From Isoetes taiwanensis (taxonomy: Eukaryota > Streptophyta > Lycopodiopsida > Isoetales > Isoetaceae), in contig JAJEKV010000051.1 in assembly GCA_021234155.1 (NCBI GenBank), positions 8,266,105 to 8,330,104 on the forward strand: DNA of 64,000 bases, given 5' to 3'. Shown one piece after another: positions 35,380 to 45,348 of the stretch; the first letter of the stretch is position 1, and each line of letters begins with the position of its first letter. Below the pieces are notes generated by a model, which was not told where the DNA came from, searched no databases, and saw only the letters and a list, made by a program, of their open reading frames with translations. Made by a program: the position numbers and the translations under genes.

Positions 35380-35760
35380 AGGCGACTTAGCCGTTGAATT
35401 GCTCCATGAACTCTGGGTATTGCTTCTCTAAATCATGTTTCAATACCCATGTCGCGTCTTCCATGGGCAAGTGTTTCCACTTGACCAAGTACTAAAGGAA
35501 CTCTGACCTTCGCGTCTTCTTGAATGCCTTGTCACGAAGTAACTCAGGAACAATCTCGAGTTGCTCCTCTGTCATCTCCAACAAGGTTGGAGTCTCCAAA
35601 ACTTCCTCCGGGTTTGGAGTATGTTTCTTTAATAAGCTTAAGTGGAAGACCTTATGAACGTTTAGATGAGCGGGTAAGTCAAGCTTATATGACTGGCCCC
35701 CTATTCGCTTTTCCAGAAAAGACCAATGCATAAAAAACTTCACATCCATGTTTGGTGTCC
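35380..35760 (-). pseudogene. Ty3/Gypsy polyprotein 3' end with chromodomain
   Basis: The minus strand reads RIGGQSYKLDLPAHLNVHKV and FHLSLLKKH, the C-terminal end of a Gypsy integrase, followed by KKTRRSEFL, one stop, then YLVKWKHLPMEDATW, the chromodomain core of plant chromoviruses. It closes with YPEFMEQFNG and a stop near 35385. In such elements the chromodomain directs integration to heterochromatin. RT, RNase H and protease are absent upstream. It is adjacent to the probable LTR at 34.3-34.84 kb, so this is the truncated 3' end of one element. Confidence 0.88.
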
Positions 35761-36149
35761 ATATAGAGATGGTTTAGCGGTATGCACTTATTTTATGGCT
35801 ACCTAAAGAAATAATACTAATTGCATGTCCAAGCACCTATGTTTGGAGAAGCCCGACTGCAAATATAAGGCTTGAAAAAATAGTCCAAATTACAGTTTCA
35901 GGCCAATAAAAGATATATAATCTAGTCAATCAAAATCCTGTCCAATTATCTCACTAGATGCATATAATTCTTTCAGTCATACCTTCATAGGCACATGTCA
36001 ATTAGTGGCAACAAACAGGATAAACTCTACCAATACTTTGTCTACGCAATTTACAATGCCTCAGAAAAATTCGTTTGCAGTCTTACTCGGTATAAGACAA
36101 ATCCTAACTTAGGTTTTAGGACTTCATGTATCACTATCCGCGGGAGGAT

Positions 36150-36164
36150 GATTGTAAACCAAAT

Positions 36165-36167
<3 letters not shown>
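36150..36167. repeat. 18-bp target duplication, left of retrocopy
   Basis: gattgtaaaccaaattct, repeated exactly at 36800-36817. Confidence 0.92.
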
Positions 36168-36197
<30 letters not shown>

Positions 36198-36799
36198 AAG
36201 GAACGGTAGATTTTGTATTCATTCATATGATATAAAGTTACAGCACATACATGAGTCCATAAGAATCATATTGGAAGAATTCCAGTACATAAAAAACCCT
36301 GAATATCTAGGGGGAACTCAGAAGATCCAGGGAAAAATAAGAAACTACTAACATAAAGTAGAATGAATGGACAAGTTAAGTACTAGCAATGGAGTCATTC
36401 AACATCTTCTTCGGCTTCAACATACTATAGTGGTAAACCATCATTCTTCTGCTAAAACCAATTACTATAGGAACCTCTCCATGGTTTCCAACAACTGATC
36501 CATTTGTTAGCCCAATCAGAAAAGCAAACATTTACCCTTAATGGCCACATATAGATTAAGCCCAAGAAAGATTTTTAGCATCCTTTGCAAACTGGAGGAG
36601 TAAAACATGAACCAAAATCTGGAGGAAACAGAAAAAGGACATGTAGACAAATAATTACCCAACTCTTATGCCTGAAGACGAACATTCCCATTATAAAGGC
36701 AGTGCAATCTCCTAGCTCGCCATAAATCTGAATCCAATGAATACCAACTAGACCATAGCCCAGCCCTAAAAATGTGATCCGAAAGATGGTGCATTGTTG
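36168..36799 (-). mobile_element. Poly(A)-tailed retrocopy, likely 5'-truncated LINE
   Basis: A minus-strand insertion of about 632 bp. Thirty T residues (36167-36196) mark its poly(A) tail, and 18-bp target duplications flank it. Its coding strand has only broken frames, for example one with CTAFIMGMFVFRHKSW. I do not recognise a definite protein, so it could be a LINE 3' end of a family different from those at 14.6 and 37.9 kb, or a processed transcript copied in trans. The long tail and exact duplications indicate a fairly young insertion. Confidence 0.85.
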
Positions 36800-36817
36800 G
36801 ATTGTAAACCAAATTCT
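36800..36817. repeat. 18-bp target duplication, right of retrocopy
   Basis: gattgtaaaccaaattct, identical to 36150-36167. Confidence 0.92.
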
Positions 36818-37884
36818 CGACACATGTCCACATGCTAAAAATTCACCTAATTTTCTAATGGTGCATGCCACTGTATTTTAGGCTATAATAGTGTATACTC
36901 CACTTGTTGCCACAACCCATGGTGGAAAATCTAAAATATTGTGAAACATACCTTTTGAGCAGTTCCATTGGTGGTACCATGAGCGCATGGTTAAATTCAG
37001 ATATCCATGTGTCCGTACAATCTTATTAGACTATTGTAGTGCCTTCACCAAGGCCTGCAGTGTGCCATAATATTCTGCTATGTTCAAGTCCTCGTAGAAA
37101 TCATGGTCATGCGTCATGACATTCCCACTGGAATGCCTCTCTCATGACATTCCCATTGGAATGCCTCTTTATCATATTCGTGCACTAGATTCCTGCTGTA
37201 AAATACAACTGATGTGCAGATTATACGTCATATCTATGGTTGTGGTCCCAAATAAGTTATTTATTGGTGCATGCAAATGCCCAATATTCTTTGTGACATC
37301 AATAATTTAAAGCATCAACTTAGATAGATAGAGAAGAGGGCTTTAGAAATAGTAACATTACATTGTGCGGGATCATACGTCCATACCAAATCATATGGTA
37401 TGTTCTGATGCATAGAGATTAGAGTGCCATGTTCGGCTTTTTAGCCATAGCACCATGCTCCATTGTAATTAAACCCTAGAATCATGAGTAAGCTTTTGAG
37501 GCCATTAAGTTAATACAGTATGCCACATAGACATTACTATATCACCTACATATTGCACCACACGTTTGGCAACTTGAAAAACTATCCAGGTCATGTGGCT
37601 TCTAATTCCAGCTAGAATAATCTTGTATCACCCTTGTATAGCAGATTTGTAGCTCGTGTGTCACTAGCTCATGTGTCAGCTTAGGATGTGAAATCATGAT
37701 TAGGACACCCTAAAAAGTTAATCCTGAGTCAATCAATCATGATTCTACACAAATGTATGGCACTACTCAAAGTAATGGGAACTATGCCAGCAACTTGGTC
37801 ATAAGAGAATCTATTATGTTCATGTGGCCATACACTTCCACTGTTGCATGCACATACCTTATATTTGTAGTGGATCCTTGCATT
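36818..37884. other. No gene recognised; 27-bp tandem duplication
   Basis: At about 37115-37168, tcatgacattccca followed by tggaatgcctct is present twice in tandem. Otherwise nothing supportable. Confidence 0.45.
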
Positions 37885-37899
37885 AAAATAAACATTTAT
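37885..37899. repeat. Target duplication, left of LINE
   Basis: aaaataaacatttat, repeated at 39269-39283. The leading A residues overlap the poly(A) tail of the right copy, so the certain part is taaacatttat. Confidence 0.88.
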
Positions 37900-39268
37900 T
37901 CGTTAAACACTGGCTGGATATGTGCAAGCTCAAGCATAAGCCAGCACTTCCCAGGGATGAACTAGGGGCCTTTTTCTATGAGGCTAAAATAGCTCCAGGT
38001 ACCTCCCCGGTGATGAGAAGGATACTTCAGGCCTGGATGAAGGTACTAACAGTATGCTCCCCAGCTGACATTCCTAAAGAGGCTGGAAACGTCAGTATCT
38101 TTTGGAATACACAAGTTTGGAACAAGGATGGTCTCCCTTTAGCTCTGGTCCATCCCCGAGTATTTGGGAAATGGAGAAAACAAGGAATTCAGTACCTAAG
38201 ACATTTATGGGTGAATGGCAGATGGACATCCTGGACTAGATTCAAGTGCAAGGTACAACGGGCAGGGGAAGGAGATAGGAAGATATTACGTGAGATTCTA
38301 GATAATATCAAAGACTACATGGGGACTCCGGGCCCTAAGGAAATATGGTGGTGTGTCAGGAGTGAAAGGTACTGTGTGGCGAGTATCTATCACGCTTTAA
38401 GTGGTGACGAAACTCCATTAACAGCAGAAGTAAGGATGGGGGTAACAACTTCGGTCGCTAAGCTTCTCCTTTCTAATTCATGGAAATCTATCTGCTCAAA
38501 GAAACTTCAGTTCTTTAGGTGGATTGCACTTCAAGGAGGTCTCAATACAAAACAGGTTTTACTCCGAAAAGGAATTGTGGCTGATGATATGTGCCCATTG
38601 GGTTGCCAAGCAAGTGAATCGATCATACATCTCCTTTTCTGTCCTAAGATTTTCGAGTTCTGGTGCTGGGTTACCCCGATCTTAGGGATAGAGTTGGGCC
38701 ATCTGGCATGGCCTGAGCTGCTCGTAAGAACTGATAAGTGTATAATTACTGCCTCCTTGACCAATGTGGCACTCTGGGTGGTGTGGAGGCACAGATGTGA
38801 TGTGGCATTAGGGGGACAGGTTACTTCAGTGGCAAAACTCAAGAATTTCTTTAACATGGAGGTGGCTCTAATGGCCTTGTCCCACCATAGAAAGATGGGA
38901 GTGGCGTACAATAAAAAGTTGGATAGAGTAGGCAAAGTTGAAGGATTCTACAGCTACTTCAGATGCCAATGGATAGATGGAGAAGACTCTGCCCCCATGA
39001 ATGATAGTGGGATCCACACACTTGGTAACTAAATACCTAATACGCCCTGGAAACCTTAGGTGAGTGGAAACCGGAATTGCCCACCCTATAGTACCTGCCT
39101 CTGCGAAGAAGACGGTGATAATTTCCTATAGTACTCACACGCAGGGAAGAAGAGCAGGTATTCCGGTAGTACATCCACACCTAGCTCTATGGGCATACCC
39201 CTTGAAGGGGATTTTGTTAAATTTTTATAATAATATACTCCTACCTTCAAAAAAAAAAAAAAAAAAAA
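37900..39268 (+). mobile_element. 5'-truncated LINE with poly(A) tail
   Basis: About 1.37 kb on the plus strand, ending in 24 A residues (39249-39272), flanked by an 11-15-bp target duplication. Body and tail are as expected for target-primed reverse transcription. Only the C-terminal third of ORF2 remains; RT and endonuclease are gone. It interrupts previously continuous AT-rich DNA. Confidence 0.92.
37920..39032 (+). pseudogene. LINE ORF2 C-terminus with zinc-binding domain
   Basis: An uninterrupted frame of 370 codons, entered by truncation. The N-terminal part resembles the region after the RT thumb (NTQVWNKDGLPLALVHPRVF, WTRFKCKVQ). The zf-RVT domain follows: KKLQFFRWIALQGGLNTKQV, then CPLGCQASESIIHLLFCPK, matching C-x3-C...H-x4-C. 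The end has NVALWVVWRHRC, a common LINE tail. The absence of frameshifts over 1.1 kb suggests a recent insertion. The start codon shown is just the first internal Met, not a true start. Confidence 0.88.
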
Positions 39269-39283
39269 AAAATAAACATTTAT
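39269..39283. repeat. Target duplication, right of LINE
   Basis: aaaataaacatttat, matching 37885-37899. Confidence 0.88.
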
Positions 39284-39639
39284 ACTAGATATTGATGTGA
39301 TCATTTCTCTGTGGTCCATGTCACTTGGCATAGGATATTCAATGTATAGCAAATGTGCAAGATCAGTGTAACATAGGAAGTCTAGAATATGTAGCCTGGT
39401 TCTAAAACATATTATATATTTTTCTTGGTAGTTTCGTGGCAAAAAAAAAAAGCCAAATAGTACCCCGTGAATATATATTTATATGGATATAGATAGATAG
39501 ATATAGATGGATATATATAAGTTTTTCGTTTGGGTTGACATCACATTAGATCTCTACCCAATAAGATGCATTTCTTTGAGGAAATTAGAGATCCATATAC
39601 TTAAAGCCTGGTTGTTATGGATTATATAGAAGACTAAAG

Positions 39640-40793
39640 GTTTTCTCGATTTCTCTGCTAACATGCCATGGGATGACTGTGTAGAAAGAAGGGTCAGCGC
39701 GGGATGGAAAGCCCTATATGCAATGCAGAATAGCTGTTACAGAATAGATCTCTGCGATTGGGCACGCAAAGCACACCTGTTCCAAGCACTCGTGGAACCA
39801 GTATTGCGGTATAGGGTAGAGGTCTGGGGGCCAGCGGTTAGCAAGGGTACTTGGGATAAGCTAGAGAGGGTACAGAAGGCTTTCCTGACATATAGCCTAG
39901 GCATCAAGGACACGGTGCCTTATCCGATTTTGCTGTATGAGACTGGCTTTTGGCCCCTGCAGCATTCTGCTATGCGCAGGCACCTTGCGTATTTCTATAA
40001 GGTTGACAGAATGCATGCACGTCGTCTTCCTCCCCGGGCTCTGTTATTGGCACAAGGGCCACAATGTCTGAAGAGAGTGTGGCAGGAGCATTGTAGGGGA
40101 TGGTTCGTAAGATGGTCCATAGACTATCAACAGATTATGGTTGCGCTTTGCTACCTCTCTGTGGGATGCGCCCACTCTTGCAAAGCCCAAAACAGAGCAC
40201 TACCACATACAGGTTAATCCATCGCTTGAACATGGCCCCCACCAGTATTTGAAGGCACACATCTCTACCAAGAAACGGAGAGCTATAGCTGCAATAAGGA
40301 CAGGGTCCTACCATCTCAGAATTGAGACAGGCCGCTGGGGTACGGATGGAGGGCAGGGAATCCCCCGGCATGAGAGATTATGCCAGTGCTGTCACATGCA
40401 GATAGTAGAAGATGAACACCATGCTCTACAGGAATGTCTGGCATATGCACACATCCGAGTAGCTCATGCCGATCTCAGATGCTCTGAGATAGCAATTCAT
40501 CAACTGCTGGCTTCGCCAATGGTTGCACGTCTCGCATCCTACATTCTGCAAGTCTCCACCGTCAGGGAGTCCCTCACAGGACAGGGAATTTGAGCGTCCA
40601 GATAGGGCCTCTGAACGCCTACTACAAGGGTTTTTCCTCCCACATGGGGTTTTTTTCGTCCCAGTGGTAGAGACACATTGTACAGGGTTTCTGTGGTTTT
40701 CTTTTGTGTTTTGATACTTTTCGATATATTGTATCACCGTCTCATAGGCCAGCTGGCCTCCGTGGACGTTAAAATATACTTCCTTCCTTCCTT
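39640..40793 (+). mobile_element. LINE 3' portion with tetranucleotide tail
   Basis: Plus-strand ORF2 end of the same clade as the relic at 26.4-28.2 kb. The frame from 39663 reads KALYAMQNSCYRIDLCDWAR, VLRYRVEVWGPAVSKGTW and YPILLYETGFWPLQHSAMR. After a frameshift near 40,130 it continues with RTGSYHLRIETGRWG, RLCQCCHMQIVEDEHHALQE and C, a zinc-binding C-x2-C...H-x4-C type block, to TGA at 40593. The 3' UTR ends with tggacgttaaaata (about 40763-40776), then a CTTC-type microsatellite (40778-40793) in place of poly(A). The 5' part is missing; no target duplication was identified. Confidence 0.85.
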
Positions 40794-41549
40794 ATAAATA
40801 CTTGTATCCTTCTTCAAACCTTGCTTCCCCTAAAAGCTTAGGAAGTGTTAACAACAAGTGGCCAGAACTTGAATCAACAAAAATTGTGAAATACCTTCTT
40901 CATTCATTTTTAACCTATGTAATTCATCCTAAAGTGTTTTTGGTTGTCTATGTCTTTCAAATTGAATAAAGTTGATAAATACTTGTAGCAAATGAACTTG
41001 AATCATTTTTGTACTTAAAATGTCAATGTAATGTATTATCACGTATAGACCCCTAGGCCCATATGGCAAAAGTACAACAATCAAATATAAAATATTAAGA
41101 TTGCTAATCAAAAGCACCACTCTCTTCAAGAGCACCCATATTCATGAACAACTCTACGATTTCACTCCTCTCCTTCAAATCATCTTTTACAGAGGATATT
41201 TGCTTTAATATCATATTTGTCTCTAATGTACTCAAGAGGGGGATTTTAAAAATGTGTGGTGTTCAGATTTAACTTCAGGATCGAGACAGCTCGGATGATT
41301 GGCGCTCCTACCTTGGTATGAAATGACATCTACTTGTCTCAACATGAAGATGATAAGAAGTTGTTTTCAATTGTGATATCAACATTTGATTATTCCTACT
41401 AATACCTAATAGCAGGTATAGTTGTTTGTTATTTATATTCTGTCTTGAGTTTATTTTAATCTTACAGAAGTGTTTTTTGGCCTCCATACTATCAGTACCC
41501 CACATATTTTAAAAAATCTTAGATATGACATATGACTTAACATCTTGTA
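40794..41549. other. No gene recognised
   Basis: AT-rich, no supportable motif. Confidence 0.4.
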
Positions 41550-42700
41550 ATTTTATGAACCTCGGCCAAGAAGGACCTCCCACCCCCAACGCGTTGCCCA
41601 CTTACACACCAAATCATACCAGCCTCGCAGCTTAGAGTGAAGCATAGCCTGACACGATAGCATGTTATCTGGAAGTGTCTTCAACCTATTCACATTGAAG
41701 ATGGTCCAACAAAGTGCCTCAACCTCTAAAGGTAGCAGTCCAGCCTCTGCAAGCATGATATGATATGGGATTTGGACTTTGACACCAAGCTCCTCTATTA
41801 AAAAGCATTTTTGAACTTCTTCAATCTTTTCCTAGCTCTTTCTTGCTAAACCTGGTGCCCAAGACTGACATCCATATAACACAACTATCTTAACTTGAAT
41901 CCCATATAGCAATCATCGAACTTCCAATGCCACAAATTGCCCACTCGAATGTAACATGATATAAAGAGCTCTAAGTTTCCCTCCTCTCCCCCCTCCCCCG
42001 ATGCACCTTTTCAGCAGCCACATATCCCAATTATAGTTATCAGATATTTCAATCCCTAATACTTATAATTGGCTACTATTTCAAGAGAGGTTTCTCCAAT
42101 CTTAAAAACAGCCTTATCTCTTGCAATTTTGGATTTACTGGCATTAATTGTTATTATTTTAGATTCACAAAAATCCATAGCACATTCAAGTATTGCTGGA
42201 ATCCATCTGTTTGATATAAGTATAGTGACATCAGCAAAAAGTAATAGCTGAATGATATACTTACCGAGTCTAGCGCCACTGTCACCTATTCTCTCTGGCT
42301 ACCCTTCAAGTTCATCGATAAATAGTCCAAAACGAGTGGGTGAACAGGGGCACCCCTGTTTTGCACCCTTTGTAATGTCAGTATGCTTCTCATAAATGGG
42401 AGGGAAAAGAAAGGCCGATAAGGAACTTTTAATAAAGCCAAGCAACTGTTGGTCTAAGCTTCAGTGGCACAAGCATCTCAAGAGGATCAGAAAGGGTACC
42501 TCTGTCCACGTGGTCAAAAGCTTGGCTAGATCTATAAATGCAAGAAACTTCTTATTTCCCTGCCCTTTTGCTCCTTTTGTAAGCACATGCAGTGTCCAAA
42601 TGGTCTATTGTTAAATGCTCGTGGCGAAACCCTGCTTGCCCATAGGCTCTTATCTCATTTTCATCTTCTCATTTTGTAAGCTTTTTCTCAGTCGTAGAAG
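41550..42700 (-). mobile_element. Decayed LINE reverse transcriptase, minus strand
   Basis: Reading the minus strand from about 42650 downward with frameshifts gives RT landmarks in order: HLTIDHL, AFIDLAK with DHVDRGTL, GCPCSPT then FGLFIDELEG, LLLFAD followed by VTILIS (the FADD motif with the second D altered), and INASKSKIA with IGETSLE. After that KTLPDNMLSCQ near 41650 falls in the connection region. The chain is broken by several stops. It is an older LINE copy than those with intact tails at 14.6, 36.2 and 37.9 kb. The ends are not defined. Confidence 0.75.
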
Positions 42701-42841
42701 CAAATAGTTTTGCAAATACATTAGTGACAAGAATGGTGCAGTAATTTTGAGAGCAATTTATAAAAATACCCTTGTATTTTACCTAAATTACGAAAATACC
42801 CATATATTTTCTAAGATTATGGAAATACCCTTGTTGTAATT

Positions 42842-43043
42842 ATGCAAAGCGTCATGTCACAGATCCTTGCCCATCGCAAATCTGCTACTCTGGCTTGGCA
42901 AATCCCATCTGCAACAAATATCTTTGCATCGACAAATATGTATAACGCATCATGTTGCAGATCCTTGCCCATCGCAAATCTGCTACTTTGGCTTGGCAAA
43001 TCCCATCTGCAAGAAACGTCTTTGCATCAACAAATATGTATAT
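42842..43043 (+). repeat. 98-bp tandem duplication
   Basis: cagatccttgcccatcgcaa starts at 42860 and again at 42958; the copies share nearly all bases through ctttgcatc-acaaatatgta. It lies inside the TIR element. Confidence 0.85.
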
Positions 43044-43571
43044 TCACTTGAGAAATCTAACTTGTACATCGGATTTGTGTTTTGCAAGTCCATTAGCAAG
43101 GCCCACCGGCGAGTCTATACATCATTGAAAATCTGCATTATGGCTGCCACAGTTAACATTGAACCTGGCAGCGGCAATCATCTCTTTTGTGGTTTCGAAG
43201 CTATGAGATTTGGTAAAGCTACACAGCACCCAAATCTGTTTGGCCTCACTCTGCTCTAACCAAGATATAGTAGGACGTCGGGAAAAGAAAGCAAGATATA
43301 TTAGGACGTCAGGGAAAGAAAGCAATTTTTTCAGATCTACATTAGTGAGGCAAATATTCTTGATTCTTACTCTATATACACTTTATAGCAAGCGATCTTT
43401 GCTATGTGAAGGATACTCATGATCGAACAAGAGTCTATAATCAATAGAAACTATAATTCAAGGATAAAGATTAATCAAAGAAGATGAAAAATCAGAGCCC
43501 AAACTCTAGTGGGATCGTTCAAAAACGACATCCTTGCTTATTGCTCCAGTGCCAAGTTTATCTAATGCCAT

Positions 43572-43738
43572 CGATCCGAGCTATCGGATCGGTATTCTCG
43601 AATGGGCGAGCATGCATCTCTCCCACACATGCATGCATTGCATGGATTTTCTGGGGCTCTGGTTCATTTGTAGATCGCTATTTCTTGCAGGTTTTTTATC
43701 AACTTCTCATCGACGTTTTCTCCTCTCTCATATGTTTT
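43572..43738 (+). repeat. Hairpin-headed repeat, copy 3 (diverged)
   Basis: It opens with CGATCCGA-gcta-TCGGATCG (43572-43591), the same hairpin position and 8-bp stem length as copies at 4.1 and 4.5 kb but with other bases. Next come gagcatgcat, an ATGCATGC segment and a core with gatcgctatttcttgcag and catcgacgttttctcctctc. The layout is as in copy 1, with compensatory change in the stem. Confidence 0.6.
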
Positions 43739-43982
43739 CATGCGAGTCCTTATTGGAGAATGTTGAGCATGAAGACTTCTATGGATGCAGAGTATTCTCG
43801 AGAATAGGTGAACATAGGAGGCATTTCTATAATTTCTGAAATTACAAGGGTATTTTTATAATTTAGATAAAATATTAGGGCATTTTTATAAATTGCCCTA
43901 CCTAATTTGTGCACCGACACTACTCGACTCAAGTTCCAATCCACCAAAAAATATTTATTCAGAAGTGCAGATTTATTGAGCA

Positions 43983-44264
43983 CTAAAGCTTTTCAGATAA
44001 AGCATTCCCCCATTTAAATAGCTCAACAGTAAGCTCAGCCAATTTGCCATTTTTCATCCCTTGCAAAGCATCTTTAACATAAGAGATATCGAACACACCA
44101 CCACGAACACACCACCACTGCATGTACCCATAGCTGCCATTGGCTTTCAATCTGCAATAGTATAGAGCTCCATCAACCACCATTGCTTGAGAGAAGTCTG
44201 TAATACCCGCATGGGATTTTAGTTTTCTCGACTTTTTCAGATCTGATTCTATCTGCACAAACAT
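43983..44264 (-). CDS. Unidentified small open frame
   Basis: A 93-codon minus-strand frame with ATG, protein-like composition (blocks GITDFSQAMVVDGALYYC and GKLAELTVELFKWGNALSEK) and no family I recognise. It lies between the TIR element and the LTR element. It could be a remnant exon or chance. No splice or promoter evidence. Confidence 0.25.
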   Translation of the reverse strand: MFVQIESDLKKSRKLKSHAGITDFSQAMVVDGALYYCRLKANGSYGYMQWWCVRGGVFDISYVKDALQGMKNGKLAELTVELFKWGNALSEKL

Positions 44265-44550
44265 TGTTTTAGATTGCTCTCTAAGCCACGCCTTTTCTTT
44301 CTTTCTTTTTTCTATTTAATTAGCTTTTTGATAGGCTTTCTTAGCCAGACTTATCAGAAGCACCATGAAAAGTGCGTTTAGTGCCACATATTCAACATCA
44401 TACCATTTGTGTTTATAACTCAATTTTTGCATGTCATATATCCAAATGTATCATTAGCAGCATAAAAATTATATTGTTATTATATTGTTAGTAAGGTCAC
44501 AATTGTCACTTCATATGGACAATCAACCATGCATTCATATAAGCACCTTA

Positions 44551-44555
44551 GTTTG
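44551..44555. repeat. 5-bp target duplication, left of LTR element
   Basis: gtttg, repeated at 47047-47051; standard size for LTR-retrotransposon integration. Confidence 0.9.
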
Positions 44556-44736
44556 TGAAGAAACCCTGTATGCATGTATGCTAGAATGAAAGAGATACAC
44601 GATATAGCTAGGCTATGAGTAAACTGGATGAAGAACTATAAAGCATGACTATGGCTTTATAGAAGAGCCATGTCAGCAACATATGTGGCATGCCTAGTCA
44701 TCTAAGAGTAGTGACATGTCACGTCATTCTCTAACA
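44556..44736 (-). repeat. 3' LTR, 181 bp
   Basis: Identical to 46866-47046. On the coding strand it starts TGTTAGAGAATG and ends GGTTTCTTCA. Confidence 0.93.
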
Positions 44737-45339
44737 TCCCCCTTGATGACTAGCATGACCCAAAATATCGAAAACAAAACCAGAACTACTAATGCAAAGT
44801 ATCCCCCTGAGATATAACGCTGCCTCGAAGGAATTCAGCATATGAAGCAAATTCAACCACAGAAGTAACCATGGCTGCCACTTGATGTTGGTGCTAAACC
44901 ATAACATCCGACCTCTGTACCATTCCCTTTTCCAGGAAATACAAGGAACGGTATAAAACAACTTCTTTTGTCTCTGTAATAAACCATACTCAGCCTTCAA
45001 CCCAAGGTTAAACCCATGTAAGTGTCTTGCTGAGTCCTGGAAACATGTACAACTAACAACACTCTCAGCAGTGAATGTTTTTACTTGACAGTTTGAACAT
45101 CTTTCCGCCATAAAAGGTAGCAATTGTAACTCATAATACTCCTTAGGTAACCCAACCATACCAAGTGTTAGTGATTGCTTTAGAAGCTGTGCTGCTAATG
45201 CACTTCTGTCAGGAACCATATCATCTCTCTTTAGAAATACAGAATTGTGAAGATCAAATAAAACTTGATTTTGTTTATGCTTACAACTGTAGCTAATTTT
45301 CGACATCTTGTTCGATTTGCCAATAGAAGGATTCTCCAT
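44731..45339 (-). CDS. LTR-element internal ORF, downstream part, unknown
   Basis: A frame of 202 codons in the same reading frame as the upstream gag-like ORF, from which one TAG (45349-45351) separates it. It could be reached by readthrough or by the ATG at 45337-45339. Blocks such as GLPKEYYELQLLPFMAERC and SNCQVKTFTAESVVSCTCF carry several cysteines but no retroviral zinc knuckle or DxG protease. I do not recognise the protein. It ends at the first bases of the 3' LTR. It may be captured host sequence or degenerate gag tail. Confidence 0.5.
   Translation of the reverse strand: MENPSIGKSNKMSKISYSCKHKQNQVLFDLHNSVFLKRDDMVPDRSALAAQLLKQSLTLGMVGLPKEYYELQLLPFMAERCSNCQVKTFTAESVVSCTCFQDSARHLHGFNLGLKAEYGLLQRQKKLFYTVPCISWKREWYRGRMLWFSTNIKWQPWLLLWLNLLHMLNSFEAALYLRGILCISSSGFVFDILGHASHQGGC
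44737..44748 (-). promoter_or_regulatory. Polypurine tract of LTR element
   Basis: On the minus strand tcaaggggga lies directly before the 3' LTR start. This is the usual primer for plus-strand DNA synthesis. Confidence 0.8.
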
Positions 45340-45348
45340 CCTCTCATC

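Larger units (their letters stand above)
42753..43896. mobile_element. Element with long imperfect terminal inverted repeats
   Basis: The left end, from gcaatttataaaaatac (42753 to about 42828), matches the reverse complement of the right end (about 43822-43896) over some 75 bp at roughly 80-85%, including attttacctaaattac and aaaatacccttgtaattt-type blocks. The span is about 1,144 bp and has no transposase frame. It carries a 98-bp tandem duplication and hairpin-headed repeat copy 3. Long TIRs of this size recall Mutator-like or other foldback elements, but I could not fix a target duplication (taattt near both ends is only suggestive). Confidence 0.65.

Noticed and set aside
38531-38935. 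Minus-strand 134-codon open frame
   Set aside because: Antisense shadow of the LINE zinc-binding domain.
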